Source of the DNA: an uncultured Litoreibacter sp.
GTDB lineage: Bacteria > Pseudomonadota > Alphaproteobacteria > Rhodobacterales > Rhodobacteraceae
DNA: 64,000 bases
Assembly (NCBI GenBank): GCA_947493265.1
Contig: CANLQL010000004.1
Span: 310,001-374,000, forward strand
Direction of reading: 5' to 3'
The notes under the pieces were generated by a model. That model was not told the DNA's origin. It searched no databases and saw nothing but the letters and a program-made list of their open reading frames with translations. Positions 40,040-50,869 of this stretch are shown here, in pieces (the stretch's first letter is position 1; the number at the start of each line of letters is the position of its first letter). Both the position numbers and the translations under genes were made by a program.

Positions 40040-41938
40040 TTATTTTTCGGTCAGTTTCAGTTCAATCCGGCGGTTGGCTGCCAAGGCTTCGGGACTGTCG
40101 CCTTCTGCCACGGGCTGAAACTCCCCAAATCCATTTGCCGCAAGACGCTCGGGCGGGATGCCAAGATCCTGGCTCATGTAACGCACCACAGACAGCGCGC
40201 GGGCCTGGCTCAACTCCCAATTATCGGCGAACTGGCCAAAGCCTGACAGCGGGGTATTGTCCGTGTGGCCGTCAACGCGGATCACCCAATCCAAAGTGTC
40301 CGGTATGTCGCTGGACACCTCGCTGAGGATACGGGCGACTTTTGCGATCTCTTCACGCCCTGCGGCGGACAAATCCGCGCGCGCAGGTTGGAACAAGACC
40401 TCAGAGGAGAACACGAAGCGGTCACCCTGAATGCGTACGCCGTCCTGATTGCCCAGAAGCGCCCGCAATTGTCCAAAAAACTCAGACCGATAGTTTTTCA
40501 ATTCGTTGGCTTCTTCTTCTAGGCGCTTACGCTCCGCTTCTTCCAAGGCCAATCGGCGCTCCTGTTCGGCGACAGTACGCTTTTGCTCGGACGCGACTTG
40601 CGCGAGGGCGGCGTTCAATTGCGACCCAAGCGCCTGAATCTGCACGTTTGATGCTTCATCGCGTGCGCCAGATTCGTCCAGTAGGGACTGAAGCGATCCC
40701 AACTGGGTACGCAACGCGGCGACTTGCTGGTTCAAGGCTTCAACTTGCCTTTGGCTTTGTAGATTAAGCTGCTTTTCTTCTGCCAAAGCATCCCGCGCAG
40801 TGGCAAGCAGGATGGCGCGTTGCTCCGCCTCTGTCAGGGCATCAGACTGTGCGGCTTCAGATGCTTTCTGTGCGGCCAAAGCAGCGGCGATCTGGTTGCG
40901 CAGATCTTGAACGGCGGCGTCTCTGTCTTTTGTCAATTGATCGATTACAGCCTGACCAGCCTGACCTTCCGCACGCGCAGCATCGAGTTCGGCTTGTAGT
41001 TCTGCGGCCCTTTGCGAGGCATCGGTTTGGGCAGATTGCGCGGCGTTCAGAACAGTCAAAAGCTGTGTATCGAGGTCTTCTTTAGCTGCATTCGCAGCCG
41101 CCAATAGCGTCAGTGTATCCTCCGCCTCTTTGCGTTGCGCTTCCAGCGACAAGGTCATCGCCGTCAGTTCCGCGTCTGCGTTTTGCAATCTTTCGCGCAA
41201 TGCTTCTGCGGCGGCTGCATCCGCCACACGGGCGATTTCCGCTTCTGACAGGGCGGCCTCAGCATCTGACTTTTGGGCTTCCAGGTCAGCGACAAGCGCC
41301 TCAAGCGCTTCGCGCCGCGCGGCCGCAAGGCGGGCCGCTTCTGCAGATTGATCGATTTCTGTACGCGCTTGCGCCAAAGCAAGTTGCGCCGCTTCCTTTT
41401 CTGAAATTTCTCTGGCCAACCCGGCCTCAATATCGGCGATCCTTGCGACAAGTCCGGCATTTTCGCCTTCGATCCGCGCGCGTTCTGCGTCCTGTACTTC
41501 GCGTTCAGTATTTAGCGTTGCGACCTGGCTTTGCAGCCCATCGCGTTGCCTCAATAGCCCGGCAACCTGTTCTTCAAAACTTGCGATCCGCCCTGCCTGT
41601 GCATCGCTTTGGGCGGTCAAGGATGCGATCAACGTCGCTTGCTGTTCCGCCTGGGTCAGTTGTTCCTGCAAGGCACCATCAAGACGGCTGACCTGTTCTT
41701 CCAGCGTAAAACCGCGTTGCTGTTCCAGTCCCAATGCCTCAGCAAGGTTGAGGACTTGGCTGGAAAGCTGGTCAAGTTCGCTGTCTTGCGACGTGATCGT
41801 TTCGCGCAACATGAATTGCACGATCATGAAGATCGACAAAACGAACACCAGAACCAGCAGAAGCGCGGTCATCGCATCTACAAATCCCGGCCAGATATTG
41901 GCCTCAAACCTTTGCCCGTTGCGCCGAGACAGAGCCAT
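40040..41938 (-). CDS. MotB/OmpA-like protein with a very long coiled coil
   Basis: A 632-residue protein. An N-terminal cytosolic stub is followed by one transmembrane helix with a MotB-like Asp (FVDAMTALLLVLVFVLSIFM, Asp21). A coiled coil of roughly 400 residues (about 45-480), rich in Ala/Glu/Gln heptads, follows. The last ~130 residues are an OmpA-like peptidoglycan-binding domain (WVIRVDGHTDNTPLSGFGQF, RALSVVRYM, AANRRIELKL). With the upstream MotA/TolQ-like subunit it likely forms a proton-driven stator reaching the cell wall. The coiled-coil tether is unusually long for MotB or TolR. Role unknown. Confidence 0.85.
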   Translation of the reverse strand: MALSRRNGQRFEANIWPGFVDAMTALLLVLVFVLSIFMIVQFMLRETITSQDSELDQLSSQVLNLAEALGLEQQRGFTLEEQVSRLDGALQEQLTQAEQQATLIASLTAQSDAQAGRIASFEEQVAGLLRQRDGLQSQVATLNTEREVQDAERARIEGENAGLVARIADIEAGLAREISEKEAAQLALAQARTEIDQSAEAARLAAARREALEALVADLEAQKSDAEAALSEAEIARVADAAAAEALRERLQNADAELTAMTLSLEAQRKEAEDTLTLLAAANAAKEDLDTQLLTVLNAAQSAQTDASQRAAELQAELDAARAEGQAGQAVIDQLTKDRDAAVQDLRNQIAAALAAQKASEAAQSDALTEAEQRAILLATARDALAEEKQLNLQSQRQVEALNQQVAALRTQLGSLQSLLDESGARDEASNVQIQALGSQLNAALAQVASEQKRTVAEQERRLALEEAERKRLEEEANELKNYRSEFFGQLRALLGNQDGVRIQGDRFVFSSEVLFQPARADLSAAGREEIAKVARILSEVSSDIPDTLDWVIRVDGHTDNTPLSGFGQFADNWELSQARALSVVRYMSQDLGIPPERLAANGFGEFQPVAEGDSPEALAANRRIELKLTEK

Positions 41939-41941
41939 CGG

Positions 41942-43147
41942 TTATTCCGGCTTTCTGGGCGCGCGAAGTCCCGGTGTACGGACCGCGGCGGGTTGCATCA
42001 GCTTGATACTTTGCGCCAATTGCGCGAGGTCGCCGTGAATTTGCGAGAGGCTTTCCTGCCGCCCTTGCGCCATTTCTTCGAAAATCTTCAAAAGCTGCAC
42101 GTCGATACTGCGCAACCGCATCCGACTTTCAGGATCAACTCCGTCGTCTTCTTTCATCTTCACAAGCTCGGTTATCAGCCGTTCTTGACCCTGCGCCACA
42201 CGGTTCAACGCATCTGTCGGGTCTATTGATGTGTCCAGCCTTTCGGTCAGCTGCATCATCGAACTGGTCAGCGTTTCGATCTTTTCTTCTGTCGCAACCC
42301 GACCCGCTTCGGCTTGCATGAACAGCCCTTGCAGGCTGTCGATCTGTTCGACCATATGGTCCAGCACCGTGGCAACTACGCCCTGATCGAACGTCCCGCC
42401 TTCACTGTCACCGGATGAAAATCCAACCCGTGTGATCGAGCTCAGCCATTCTTCCATTTCGCGGTAGAACCGGTTCTGGCCGTGGCCTGCGAACAGCTCC
42501 AACAGGCCCACAACAAGAGAGCCCGCCAGTCCCAAAAGAGACGAAGCAAACGCGGTGCCCATGCCAGCAAGCTGGCCTTCGAGACCGCCCATCAGGCGGG
42601 AGAAAACCTCTGCACTGCTTTCGTCTGCGCCAAGATTCAGCGATCTGATTGTGTCAACAACGCCAGGAATAGTCGTTGCCAACCCGTAGAATGTCCCCAA
42701 AAGTCCAAGGAAAATCAGAAGGTTGACGATATATCGTGTGATATCGCGGGCCTCATCCATGCGGGTGGCAACTGAGTCCAGGATCGTGCGGGACGACGAT
42801 GTGCTGATCTGCATCCGGGCACCACCACCGCGCAGAAGCGGTGCGAGCGAGGCCATCAGCCTAGGCGCGCGCAACGCATCATGTCCGGGGCTTTCCTGTA
42901 CGAAGGACCCGATCCACGACACGGACGAGGTCAGTTGCATCACCTGCCAGAAGCAAGCAACGACACCCAAGACGAAAACCGCGAAAATCACACCATTCAA
43001 GTAAGGGTTTGCCAAAAAGACTGGTGCGACACTGGGGTAGGCAAGGTATCCGCCGAAGCTCACAAGCCCCAGCACAATCAGCATCAAAAACACCTGCCGC
43101 ACAGGTTGCGAAAACTGCGACGCGCTGGTCCGCTCGGACAGATCCAT
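41942..43147 (-). CDS. MotA/TolQ/ExbB-like proton-channel protein
   Basis: A 401-residue membrane protein with four hydrophobic regions (about 19-37, 49-70, 139-160 and 199-218), a YIVNLLIFLGLLGTFYGLATT segment typical of MotA/ExbB channels, and a long cytosolic C-terminal helical tail. It precedes the OmpA-like gene by three bases, so the pair is translationally coupled. Together they resemble a stator unit; the driven process is unknown. Confidence 0.85.
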   Translation of the reverse strand: MDLSERTSASQFSQPVRQVFLMLIVLGLVSFGGYLAYPSVAPVFLANPYLNGVIFAVFVLGVVACFWQVMQLTSSVSWIGSFVQESPGHDALRAPRLMASLAPLLRGGGARMQISTSSSRTILDSVATRMDEARDITRYIVNLLIFLGLLGTFYGLATTIPGVVDTIRSLNLGADESSAEVFSRLMGGLEGQLAGMGTAFASSLLGLAGSLVVGLLELFAGHGQNRFYREMEEWLSSITRVGFSSGDSEGGTFDQGVVATVLDHMVEQIDSLQGLFMQAEAGRVATEEKIETLTSSMMQLTERLDTSIDPTDALNRVAQGQERLITELVKMKEDDGVDPESRMRLRSIDVQLLKIFEEMAQGRQESLSQIHGDLAQLAQSIKLMQPAAVRTPGLRAPRKPE

Positions 43148-43215
43148 GAAAATTACCTTGTTAACCGCTCTTATTTTGCGGCGATCATAGGCTTACCGGC
43201 GCACCATTCCAAGGT

Positions 43216-43785
43216 TTATGTGGTGGTCGTCAATTGACGCACTTTGCCGACCAAAGTGTTGAGTTCGGGATCATTCAGGCCCATCTTTTCCAGCTGTGAG
43301 GTCGTATTGTACAAATACTCCGTATTCGGACCACGACCGCCGACAGCCTGAGCGATAACCTCCGCCTGTTTGTCCAGCGCAAGATCCCGGCAATACTGAA
43401 CATGATCTGTGTCGACGATATAGGTGACGGCCTGCACCTCGCGACCGTCGGTCAGCTGCACGGGGCAGACAACTTCCAGATAGGCAGAAGATATCAATTC
43501 CCGCTCTCTGAGATAGGCCAACGTATCAGCGGCAATGTCACCGCGAACATGCAACGCAACGCCTTCACAATAGGCCCCATCGACCTTGTCGAGCGCCAAG
43601 ACCAGTCCGGGATTTTCCGGTGTTCCCCTGTGATGGATCGACCACATGCAAAAGGAACGTTTGTACCCCTCAAGGCGACCAATGACGTGCGCGTCGACCT
43701 CAAACCCAGGCTCCCACATCAGCGAACCATAGCCAAACACCCAAAACCCGTCCCGGCGCATATCTTCAGACAGATCGTCTGCCAT
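43216..43785 (-). CDS. chaC: Gamma-glutamylcyclotransferase (ChaC type)
   Basis: A 189-residue protein with the ChaC fold: WVFGYGSLMWEPGF near the N-terminus, GYKRSFCMWSIHHRGTPENPGLVLAL, and EGVALHVRG. It degrades glutathione to 5-oxoproline and Cys-Gly. The ATG at 43785 has AAGGA upstream. It is divergent from the DUF2125 gene and downstream of the MotA/B-like pair on the same strand. Confidence 0.9.
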   Translation of the reverse strand: MADDLSEDMRRDGFWVFGYGSLMWEPGFEVDAHVIGRLEGYKRSFCMWSIHHRGTPENPGLVLALDKVDGAYCEGVALHVRGDIAADTLAYLRERELISSAYLEVVCPVQLTDGREVQAVTYIVDTDHVQYCRDLALDKQAEVIAQAVGGRGPNTEYLYNTTSQLEKMGLNDPELNTLVGKVRQLTTTT

Positions 43786-43848
43786 ATCTCTGGTCCTTCC
43801 AAATTTGCCCCTGTAAACAGGACAAAGCATCTGGGTGAAAGGGAAATT

Positions 43849-44850
43849 ATGCGCAGTCTACTGGCTTTGGTTATTGTCGGAGCGCTCGCGTGGAGCGGGT
43901 ATTGGGTCATCGGCGCGCGCGCGCAAGACAGTGCCGTCGAAACCTGGCTTGAAGAACGCCGCGCGGAAGGCTGGCAGGTGGAATATTCTGATCTCGCTGT
44001 GCGCGGTTTCCCAAACAGGTTTGATCTGACGATTTCTGATCTCTTGCTGACCGATCCAGACACGGGTCTGTCTTGGGAAGCGCCGTTTTTTCAGCTGTTT
44101 GCTTTGAGTTACAAACCCAATCATCTGATTGCAATTTGGCCAAATACGCAGCGGTTTTCCACGCCAGAACAGAAACTGGACATAACGTCCGAGAAAATGA
44201 CCGCGAGCCTGGTTCTCAAGCCCACACAAACACTGGAACTTGATCGTTTCAATCTGGTTATCGAGGGGGCCAGCTTTGCGTCTTCGCAAGGCTGGACGAC
44301 TGCATTTACCACGTTGAATGCCGCGATCCGGGGAACGGAAAACAAGACCAACACATATGATCTGGCAATCAGCGCCGACGATTTGCAACCGGGGGAACGG
44401 TGGCAGAAAATCGTTGATCGCGCAGGAACACTGCCAGACGTTCTGGATGCTGTGCGCCTCGACAGTGAAATTGCGTTGACCCTTCCGATTGACATCCGCA
44501 CACTCGAAGATGCCCGCCCCGACATCACAGAGCTCACGATCAAAGAGGCGCGCGCTGGCTGGGGCAAACTTGCGATCCGGGCCGCCGGGTCCGTCACCGT
44601 GAATCCGGAAGGCGTGCCCGACGGAAAACTGGATGTGAATGCACGCAACTGGCGAGACATGTTGGCCCTTGCAGTTGAAGCGGATGCGATAAGCGCCGAT
44701 GCCGCGAAAGGTGCTGAATTTGGGCTTGGGTTGCTCGCAAATATTTCTGGCAATTCTGACAGTTTGGATGCGCCGCTCAGCTTTCGGGGTGGACGCAGCT
44801 TTCTTGGTCCGATCCCAATTGGCGCGGCACCGAACCTGTCGCTGCGTTAG
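43849..44850 (+). CDS. DUF2125 family protein
   Basis: A 333-residue protein with an N-terminal signal or anchor helix (LLALVIVGALAWSGYWVIG), then beta-rich repeats (WQVEYSDLAVRGFPNRFDLTISDLLL) typical of DUF2125. Probably periplasmic, conserved in alphaproteobacteria, function unknown. GAAAGGGAAA precedes the ATG. It ends directly against the convergent extensin-like gene. Confidence 0.86.
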   Translation: MRSLLALVIVGALAWSGYWVIGARAQDSAVETWLEERRAEGWQVEYSDLAVRGFPNRFDLTISDLLLTDPDTGLSWEAPFFQLFALSYKPNHLIAIWPNTQRFSTPEQKLDITSEKMTASLVLKPTQTLELDRFNLVIEGASFASSQGWTTAFTTLNAAIRGTENKTNTYDLAISADDLQPGERWQKIVDRAGTLPDVLDAVRLDSEIALTLPIDIRTLEDARPDITELTIKEARAGWGKLAIRAAGSVTVNPEGVPDGKLDVNARNWRDMLALAVEADAISADAAKGAEFGLGLLANISGNSDSLDAPLSFRGGRSFLGPIPIGAAPNLSLR

Positions 44851-45813
44851 TTACCGGCAGTAAGAACCGGACCGGTGGCGGGCTGTGTCGAAGTGGAAAT
44901 GGTCCTGATGGTATCGATCAGCCTCCGGTCCCAAAACGGTTCCAAACGGTCCGCAGGCGGCCTTGTGCATCTTCTTCAAGGTCTTGCGGTCGCGGCGGTT
45001 TTTCCACCCTTCGAGAACGGTAATTGAACTGCCATCGTTCAAATTGATCGCGGCGATATCGATCGCGCGACCTTTGCCGTGCTCAGAAATCTTTGCACCT
45101 TTTCGGTTGTTGCGTGTCCGGCAAGAATAGTGCGCCACGACGCGCAACGATTTGACACCGCCGCCCTGCCTGCCAATCGCGGGTTTTACCCCATCGCGCA
45201 CCCATGTTTTCAAAGCGCGCGCAGTGTTACAATCGATTGACGCTGGCTGCGTCAGCGATACACCGTCCACGGACGTGATCCGAACACCGTTTTGCAACCC
45301 GCATCCCGACAGTTTGCCCGCGATAGGCGCAATCGTTTTCCCCTTGATCGACGAGTCCTGACAAACTGAGCCCTGTGCCCCCTGCTCTACCCGGTTCTTG
45401 CGACCGCCCCCAAATAACGCGCCGAGCCCGCGACGTTTTGGTTTTGCCTCGGCCTGCGTTTGGGTGGTTTGGGTCGCTTGTGTGCTTTGCCGCCGCACGG
45501 TGAAAGGCCGCGCGCGAGGTCGCGGGGACACCATGGTTTCCAGCACAGGCTCAAACGTGATCGTATTGTTTTGGGTAACCTGAGTTTCCACTTGTCGCGT
45601 TGGTTGCAACCTTCCCAAGGGCCTGAGCGACTGACGTGGTGCAAATGCAGATTGCGACGCCGTTACAATTGTCGCGCGGTCTGGGCGGTCCGTCGTTGCG
45701 TTTCGCTCCACGGGCCGCGTTGATTGATCAACCGACGCAAACGCTACGACACCACCAACGATCCAAAACATGATCGTCGCCAGGATCGTTGCCGTGGATG
45801 CACGTGCCCTCAT
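44851..45813 (-). CDS. Extensin-like C-terminal domain protein
   Basis: A 320-residue protein. An N-terminal helix (LATIMFWIVGGVVAFASV) is followed by a Pro/Arg/Thr-rich low-complexity region. The C-terminal extensin-like domain contains HYSCRTRNNRKGAKISEHGKGRAIDI and HQDHFHFDTARH, whose His and Asp residues resemble the metal site of D-Ala-D-Ala-type peptidases. It is probably a cell-wall hydrolase outside the membrane. It overlaps the TyrA-like gene by four bases. Confidence 0.85.
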   Translation of the reverse strand: MRARASTATILATIMFWIVGGVVAFASVDQSTRPVERNATTDRPDRATIVTASQSAFAPRQSLRPLGRLQPTRQVETQVTQNNTITFEPVLETMVSPRPRARPFTVRRQSTQATQTTQTQAEAKPKRRGLGALFGGGRKNRVEQGAQGSVCQDSSIKGKTIAPIAGKLSGCGLQNGVRITSVDGVSLTQPASIDCNTARALKTWVRDGVKPAIGRQGGGVKSLRVVAHYSCRTRNNRKGAKISEHGKGRAIDIAAINLNDGSSITVLEGWKNRRDRKTLKKMHKAACGPFGTVLGPEADRYHQDHFHFDTARHRSGSYCR

Positions 45814-46727
45814 CTGCCGGACCCGCCACGGCCGAAATCTGGCGCTGCCGTATCCTGACCCGCTTCGATGATCCCACGGCGGATCGCACGGGTTCGGGTG
45901 AAGTAGTCGTGCAAGTGGTCGCCGTCACCCGTTCGGATCGCACGCTGAAGCGCAAAAAGCTCTTCCGTAAAACGCCCCAGAATTTCCAGCGTGGCGTCCT
46001 TGTTGGTCAAAAACACGTCCCGCCACATCGTCGGATCGGATGCCGCAATCCGGGTAAAATCCCGAAAACCCGCTGCGGAATATTTCACAACTTCGCTGTC
46101 AGTCACGCGGCTTAGATCATCGGCAACCCCAACCATCGTGTAGGCGATCAGGTGCGGCGCATGTGATGTCACCGCGAGCACCAGATCATGATGATCAGGC
46201 TCCATCTCTTCGACGTTGGAGCCCAGCGCTTGCCAGAACTCAGCAAGCTTTTGGACCACTGCCGGGTCAGTGCCAGGTTCAGGAGTTAACAGAAACCATT
46301 TGTTGTCAAACAAGGTCGCAAATCCCGATTCCGGCCCTGAATACTCGGTACCTGCAATCGGGTGACCGGGTACAAAATGCACGCCATCAGGAACATGCGG
46401 GCCAATCGCGTCGATAACTGCCCGTTTGGTGGAGCCAACATCGCTGAGGACCGCACCAGTTTTCAAATGCGGTCGGATTTCCGACATGACAGACGCCATG
46501 GCACCAATCGGCACGCAAAGAACGACCAGATCAGCGTCCTGCACACACTCACCGGCAGTATCATAGACGTCGCAAAGTCCTATTTTGCGCGCTGTTGCAC
46601 GGGTTTCGGGTGTCCGCGCGTAGCCTGCGATTTCTTTGGCGACCTCGCCCCGCTTCATTGCATGCGCCATGGAGGACGCGATCAGGCCCAAGCCGATCAG
46701 CGCAACTTTTTCAAAAATAACACTCAT
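45810..46727 (-). CDS. tyrC: Prephenate/arogenate dehydrogenase (TyrA family)
   Basis: A 305-residue enzyme. The NAD-binding motif is [17 protein letters not shown], then the conserved His in [13 protein letters not shown] and the KWFLLTP segment. It converts prephenate or arogenate to the tyrosine precursor. GAGGAC precedes ATG 46727. It lies between hisC and the extensin-like gene, overlapping both by four bases. The His-C/TyrA neighbourhood is common in alphaproteobacteria, where the aminotransferase can serve aromatic synthesis. Confidence 0.93.
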   Translation of the reverse strand: MSVIFEKVALIGLGLIASSMAHAMKRGEVAKEIAGYARTPETRATARKIGLCDVYDTAGECVQDADLVVLCVPIGAMASVMSEIRPHLKTGAVLSDVGSTKRAVIDAIGPHVPDGVHFVPGHPIAGTEYSGPESGFATLFDNKWFLLTPEPGTDPAVVQKLAEFWQALGSNVEEMEPDHHDLVLAVTSHAPHLIAYTMVGVADDLSRVTDSEVVKYSAAGFRDFTRIAASDPTMWRDVFLTNKDATLEILGRFTEELFALQRAIRTGDGDHLHDYFTRTRAIRRGIIEAGQDTAAPDFGRGGSGR

Positions 46728-47806
46728 GTGCGGGTCCTCTTGAATTCTGAAACGGCTGCCAAAACCCGTTTGCAAGCGGGTTCATCCCCGATTGTGATCC
46801 GCAAGCATTGCGGCAAGCCATAGCTTGCCACCCGGCGTACGATCAGACCTTTCGATTTCAAATGGTCGTCACAGGCTTCCGCTTCTTCGGCGTCTTTGAA
46901 ATGCGCGAGGATGAAATTGCAAAATGACGGGTCTGATGGTACGCCGATTTTGTCCAACCCGGTAGCCAGCCAGTCTCGCATACGCGCATTCTCGCGGCGG
47001 CATTTTGCAACATAACCAGTATCGCGCATGGCCGCTTCCGCGGCCAATAGCGCGGGCGCAGACAGGTTAAACGGCCCGCGAATACGGTTGAGCGTGTCGA
47101 TGATGTCTTGTGGACCGTAGCCCCACCCAATGCGCAACCCACCAAGTCCGTATATCTTGGAGAATGTCCGGGTCATAAAGAGGTTTTCGCGGCTATCAAC
47201 AAGGGCCGCGCCCGCGTCATACCCGTCCACATATTCCGCGTAGGCTCCGTCAAGAACCAGAAGTGCACCCTCCGGCAAACCGTCTGCCAATCGCGCGATT
47301 TCCGTGTCAGAAATCATTGTTCCAGTTGGATTATTTGGGTTTGCAATGAAGACCAATTTGGTTTTGTCCGTGCACGCCTCCAACAGCGCGTCGACATCCG
47401 TGTGGCGGTCTTTTTCCGGGGCCACAACAGGTGTCGCCCCAGCTGCCAACGCCGAGATTTTATACATGCCGAACCCATGTTCGGTTTGCAGCACTTCGTC
47501 GCCGGGGCCTGCATAGGCGTAGCACAGGAATGAAATGATCTCGTCCGAGCCGACACCACAAATGATCCGGTCGGGATCCAGATCCTGAACCTCACCTATC
47601 GCGCCGCGCAACTCCGCGTGATCGGTGGATGGGTAGACATGCAAGTTGCCCGCAGCTTGGCGAAACGCATCGGACGCGCGCGGGCTGGGACCAAACGGGT
47701 TTTCGTTTGACGACAACTTAATCACATCGGCCACGCCCTTCACATGCGCCGCACCCCCTTGATAGAGGGCAATGTCGAGGATGCCGGGCTGAGGCGTGAT
47801 CGTCAT
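46724..47806 (-). CDS. hisC: Histidinol-phosphate/aromatic aminotransferase
   Basis: A 360-residue fold-type I PLP enzyme: [14 protein letters not shown] at the N-terminus, [11 protein letters not shown], and the PLP Lys in [17 protein letters not shown]. It makes histidinol phosphate and may also transaminate aromatic keto acids, consistent with the adjacent tyrA gene. ATG 47806 is preceded by AGGAAC; an in-frame start ten codons upstream is less likely. Its stop overlaps the TyrA start. Confidence 0.93.
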   Translation of the reverse strand: MTITPQPGILDIALYQGGAAHVKGVADVIKLSSNENPFGPSPRASDAFRQAAGNLHVYPSTDHAELRGAIGEVQDLDPDRIICGVGSDEIISFLCYAYAGPGDEVLQTEHGFGMYKISALAAGATPVVAPEKDRHTDVDALLEACTDKTKLVFIANPNNPTGTMISDTEIARLADGLPEGALLVLDGAYAEYVDGYDAGAALVDSRENLFMTRTFSKIYGLGGLRIGWGYGPQDIIDTLNRIRGPFNLSAPALLAAEAAMRDTGYVAKCRRENARMRDWLATGLDKIGVPSDPSFCNFILAHFKDAEEAEACDDHLKSKGLIVRRVASYGLPQCLRITIGDEPACKRVLAAVSEFKRTRT

Positions 47807-47874
47807 GTGAATGTTCCTAAAGACGGTTTCGACCACTCATATCTCCCTGCCCCGGTGATGAAAAGGCAAGAGCC

Positions 47875-50061
47875 TCAGTAAAAGCTTTGCGGGTCAATAT
47901 CGATGCTGAGCCGGATCGCATTGGGGATTTTCAAACCTGCGACCCATTTGGCCAATGCGCCTTGCAAAGGAGCGCCTTTTGGGGCCTTCACCAACAGTCT
48001 GACCCGGTGACGACCACGGACCCGCGCGATTGGTGCAGGTGCAGGTCCAAACACCTGTGCCCCAATGGCGCGCAGCGGTGCATCATGACGGGCAAGGTGA
48101 TTGCCAAGATCGAAAACCGGACCCACTTCCGGACCAGACAGAACGATACCGGCCATGCGTCCATAGGGCGGCACGCCTGCATGTTCCCGCTCCGCGGCTT
48201 CGGCTTTCCAAAAACCGTCTTCATCGCCGGACAGAATGGCGTGGATCACAGGATGCTCTGGCTGGAATGTTTGCAAAAGCGCAGTTCCCGGTTTTTCGGC
48301 ACGGCCAGCGCGACCTGCAACCTGTCGCATCAGTTGGAAAGTTCGTTCTGCGGCGCGCAAATCTGACCCTTGCAGCCCCAAATCAGCATCGATCACACCA
48401 ACAAGGGTCAGAAGCGGGAAATTATGCCCTTTTGCCACCAGCTGCGTTCCGATGATGATGTCTGCGGCTCCGGCGGCAATCGCCTCTATATGCGCTTTGA
48501 GCGCGCGCGCGGACCCATAAAGATCAGAGGACAGGACTTCGATCCGGGCATCCGGGAAAAGTGCGCGGGCTTCTTCGGCCATGCGTTCGACCCCAGGCCC
48601 GACCGGCGCAAGTTTGCCTTCAACCTCACAGGACGGGCAGACTGTCGGCATCGGCTTGGTTTCCCCACATTGGTGGCACATCAAGCGCTTGAGGAACCGG
48701 TGCTCCACCATCCGCGCGTCGCAATCATCGCAGCCGATTTGCGCCCCGCAGGCCCTGCACAAGGTCACTGGCGCGTAGCCGCGACGGTTCAGGAAGATCA
48801 ACGACTGCTCGCCTTTTTCAAGGCGAGCTTGAATTTCGCGCTGCAAAGTCGGAGAGACCCAGCGTGAGGATGGCAGATCTTCGGCGCGCATATCTATCGC
48901 GCGCATCACCGGCATTTGAGCTTCCCCAAATCGGGACGTCAATTCGACCTTGGTATACTTGCCAGCCTGCGCGTTTGCCCAGCTTTCCAGAGATGGGGTT
49001 GCCGATGCCAAGACAACTTTCGCCCCACACAGGGAGGCCCGCAAAACGGCCATATCGCGGGCATTATAAAGCACGCCATCCTCTTGTTTGTAGGAGCTGT
49101 CATGTTCCTCATCGACGACAACCAATCCCAAGTTTTGGTATGGCAAAAACAGTGCTGATCGTGCCCCAACGACCAATTGCGCATTACCTTCGCCAATCAT
49201 TTTCCAGACCCGCCGACGCTCTGTCATCGTCACACCGGAATGCCATTCGGCGGGGCGCGCACCAAACCTCGCCTCTACGCGCGTTAAAAACTCTGCGGTC
49301 AGTGCGATTTCCGGCAAAAGCACAAGCGCCTGTTGACCACGTTTCAGACATGCCGCAACAGCTTCCAAATAAACTTCGGTTTTTCCCGAGCCTGTGACAC
49401 CTTTCAAAAGCGTCGTCGCGTAACCGTTGGTGCCGCTGAGCGCTGCAACAGCTGAAACTTGGTCTGGCGTCAATTCCTTACTGGGCAGATCGGGATCAAG
49501 CCTTGGGAACGGCGTATCGCGGGGTGTGTCTTGTTCAAAGACCACACCTTGCTTGACCAGCCCCTTAACCACGGACGGTCCGACGCCTGCCTGTTCCGCC
49601 AGTTCTTTGAGGGTGAACGCCAAGCCGCCGAAATCTTCCAACGCCGCCAGAACCTTTTCGCGTGCTGGTGTCACGCGGTCCGGTGCTCCGTCCCCAAGGC
49701 GGTAAACCTTCTGCATGGATGGCGGGTCGCCCAAGCCTGGGGACCGCGTCGCAAGTCGCAGCATTGCTGGCATCGGCGTCAATGTGTAGGCAGCAGCCTT
49801 TGTCAGAAAGGCCCGCATTTCTTCGCGCATGGGCGCAACATCGAGAACCCGCGACACTGATCGCGTTTTTGCAGGGTCCCAGCCACCCGCGCCCGGCCCC
49901 CAGATAACCCCGATCACCTTGCGAGGGCCAAGCGGCACCTCAACAAATGCACCGAGGTGACATCCGCCCTCCGGTGCCTTGTAGTCCAGAACCCGGTCAA
50001 GCGGTTGCGTGGTCAGAACACCGACCAGTTCGCCGTGCTCAAAATAGCTTTTGTCGCTCAT
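47875..50061 (-). CDS. priA: Primosomal replication protein PriA (helicase)
   Basis: A 728-residue superfamily 2 helicase. Walker A is in [14 protein letters not shown], the DEEH box is in [13 protein letters not shown], and the zinc-binding cysteines lie in [24 protein letters not shown] and [29 protein letters not shown] segment carries the later helicase motifs. It restarts stalled replication forks. The length is normal. It is divergent from the transaldolase gene. Confidence 0.97.
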   Translation of the reverse strand: MSDKSYFEHGELVGVLTTQPLDRVLDYKAPEGGCHLGAFVEVPLGPRKVIGVIWGPGAGGWDPAKTRSVSRVLDVAPMREEMRAFLTKAAAYTLTPMPAMLRLATRSPGLGDPPSMQKVYRLGDGAPDRVTPAREKVLAALEDFGGLAFTLKELAEQAGVGPSVVKGLVKQGVVFEQDTPRDTPFPRLDPDLPSKELTPDQVSAVAALSGTNGYATTLLKGVTGSGKTEVYLEAVAACLKRGQQALVLLPEIALTAEFLTRVEARFGARPAEWHSGVTMTERRRVWKMIGEGNAQLVVGARSALFLPYQNLGLVVVDEEHDSSYKQEDGVLYNARDMAVLRASLCGAKVVLASATPSLESWANAQAGKYTKVELTSRFGEAQMPVMRAIDMRAEDLPSSRWVSPTLQREIQARLEKGEQSLIFLNRRGYAPVTLCRACGAQIGCDDCDARMVEHRFLKRLMCHQCGETKPMPTVCPSCEVEGKLAPVGPGVERMAEEARALFPDARIEVLSSDLYGSARALKAHIEAIAAGAADIIIGTQLVAKGHNFPLLTLVGVIDADLGLQGSDLRAAERTFQLMRQVAGRAGRAEKPGTALLQTFQPEHPVIHAILSGDEDGFWKAEAAEREHAGVPPYGRMAGIVLSGPEVGPVFDLGNHLARHDAPLRAIGAQVFGPAPAPIARVRGRHRVRLLVKAPKGAPLQGALAKWVAGLKIPNAIRLSIDIDPQSFY

Positions 50062-50133
50062 GGGGCTTCCGACTGCGGGGCGATTGCGCTAAAGCATCGC
50101 TCGACCCCGGCAACCCACCCTGAGAGGACCGAC

Positions 50134-50787
50134 ATGAAATTTTTCGTAGACACCGCAGAAATCGACGCCATCGCAGAGCTGCATGACCTTGGCATGGTGG
50201 ACGGTGTAACGACCAACCCATCGCTAATCATGAAATCCGGCCGCGATATTCTGGAAGTTACCAAGGAAATCTGCGATCTAGTTGATGGCCCGGTGTCTGC
50301 CGAAGTTGTTTCGCTGGAAGCGGACGATATGATTGCCGAAGGCCGCAAGCTGGCGAAGATTGCTGACAATATCGCTGTAAAAGTTCCGCTGACCTGGGCC
50401 GGTTTGAAAACCTGCAAAATCCTGTCCGATGAGGGCCATATGGTGAATGTCACGCTGTGTTTCTCCGCCAACCAGGCGTTGCTCGCGGCCAAATCTGGCG
50501 CGACCTTCATCTCGCCATTTATCGGGCGTTTGGACGACATTAATATCGATGGCATGGAGCTGATCGCGGATATCCGGGACATTTACGACAATTACGGGTT
50601 CGAGACGCAAATCCTAGCTGCCTCAATCCGGACCGTAAACCACATCTCCGATGCCGCCAAGATCGGCGCTGATGTGATTACGGCCCCACCCGGTGTGATC
50701 AAAAAGCTGGCGGACCATCCCTTGACCGACGCTGGCTTGGCCGCGTTCATGAAGGATTGGGCCAAAACAGGTCAGAAAATCCTGTAA
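50134..50787 (+). CDS. fsa: Transaldolase/fructose-6-phosphate aldolase (small type)
   Basis: A 217-residue small transaldolase: [22 protein letters not shown], the Schiff-base Lys in [10 protein letters not shown], and [13 protein letters not shown]. Proteins of this length act either as transaldolase of the pentose-phosphate pathway or as fructose-6-phosphate aldolase; the sequence does not separate them. GAGAGGAC precedes the ATG. A terminator-like hairpin follows. Confidence 0.93.
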   Translation: MKFFVDTAEIDAIAELHDLGMVDGVTTNPSLIMKSGRDILEVTKEICDLVDGPVSAEVVSLEADDMIAEGRKLAKIADNIAVKVPLTWAGLKTCKILSDEGHMVNVTLCFSANQALLAAKSGATFISPFIGRLDDINIDGMELIADIRDIYDNYGFETQILAASIRTVNHISDAAKIGADVITAPPGVIKKLADHPLTDAGLAAFMKDWAKTGQKIL

Positions 50788-50837
50788 ATCGGCGCGACCT
50801 CACCGAGTTGTGAGGTGATACCGAAGCGAAATTCCTT

Positions 50838-50867
50838 AATCCTCCTGACAATCTCGGGAGGATTTTT
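50838..50867 (+). terminator. Terminator-like hairpin that contains the next gene's ribosome-binding site
   Basis: AATCCTCC (50838-50845) and GGAGGATT (50857-50864) form an 8-bp stem with an 11-base loop, followed by TTT. The right arm carries the GGGAGGA (50856-50862) that serves the TTG start at 50870. It probably ends the transaldolase transcript, and when folded would hide the ribosome-binding site of the next gene. Confidence 0.7.
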
Positions 50868-50869
50868 CT

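Noticed and set aside
40040-43147. Zorya-type anti-phage defence (ZorA/ZorB-like pair)
   Set aside because: No ZorC, ZorD or ZorE gene is adjacent; the neighbours are clpA and chaC, so a housekeeping envelope role is more likely.
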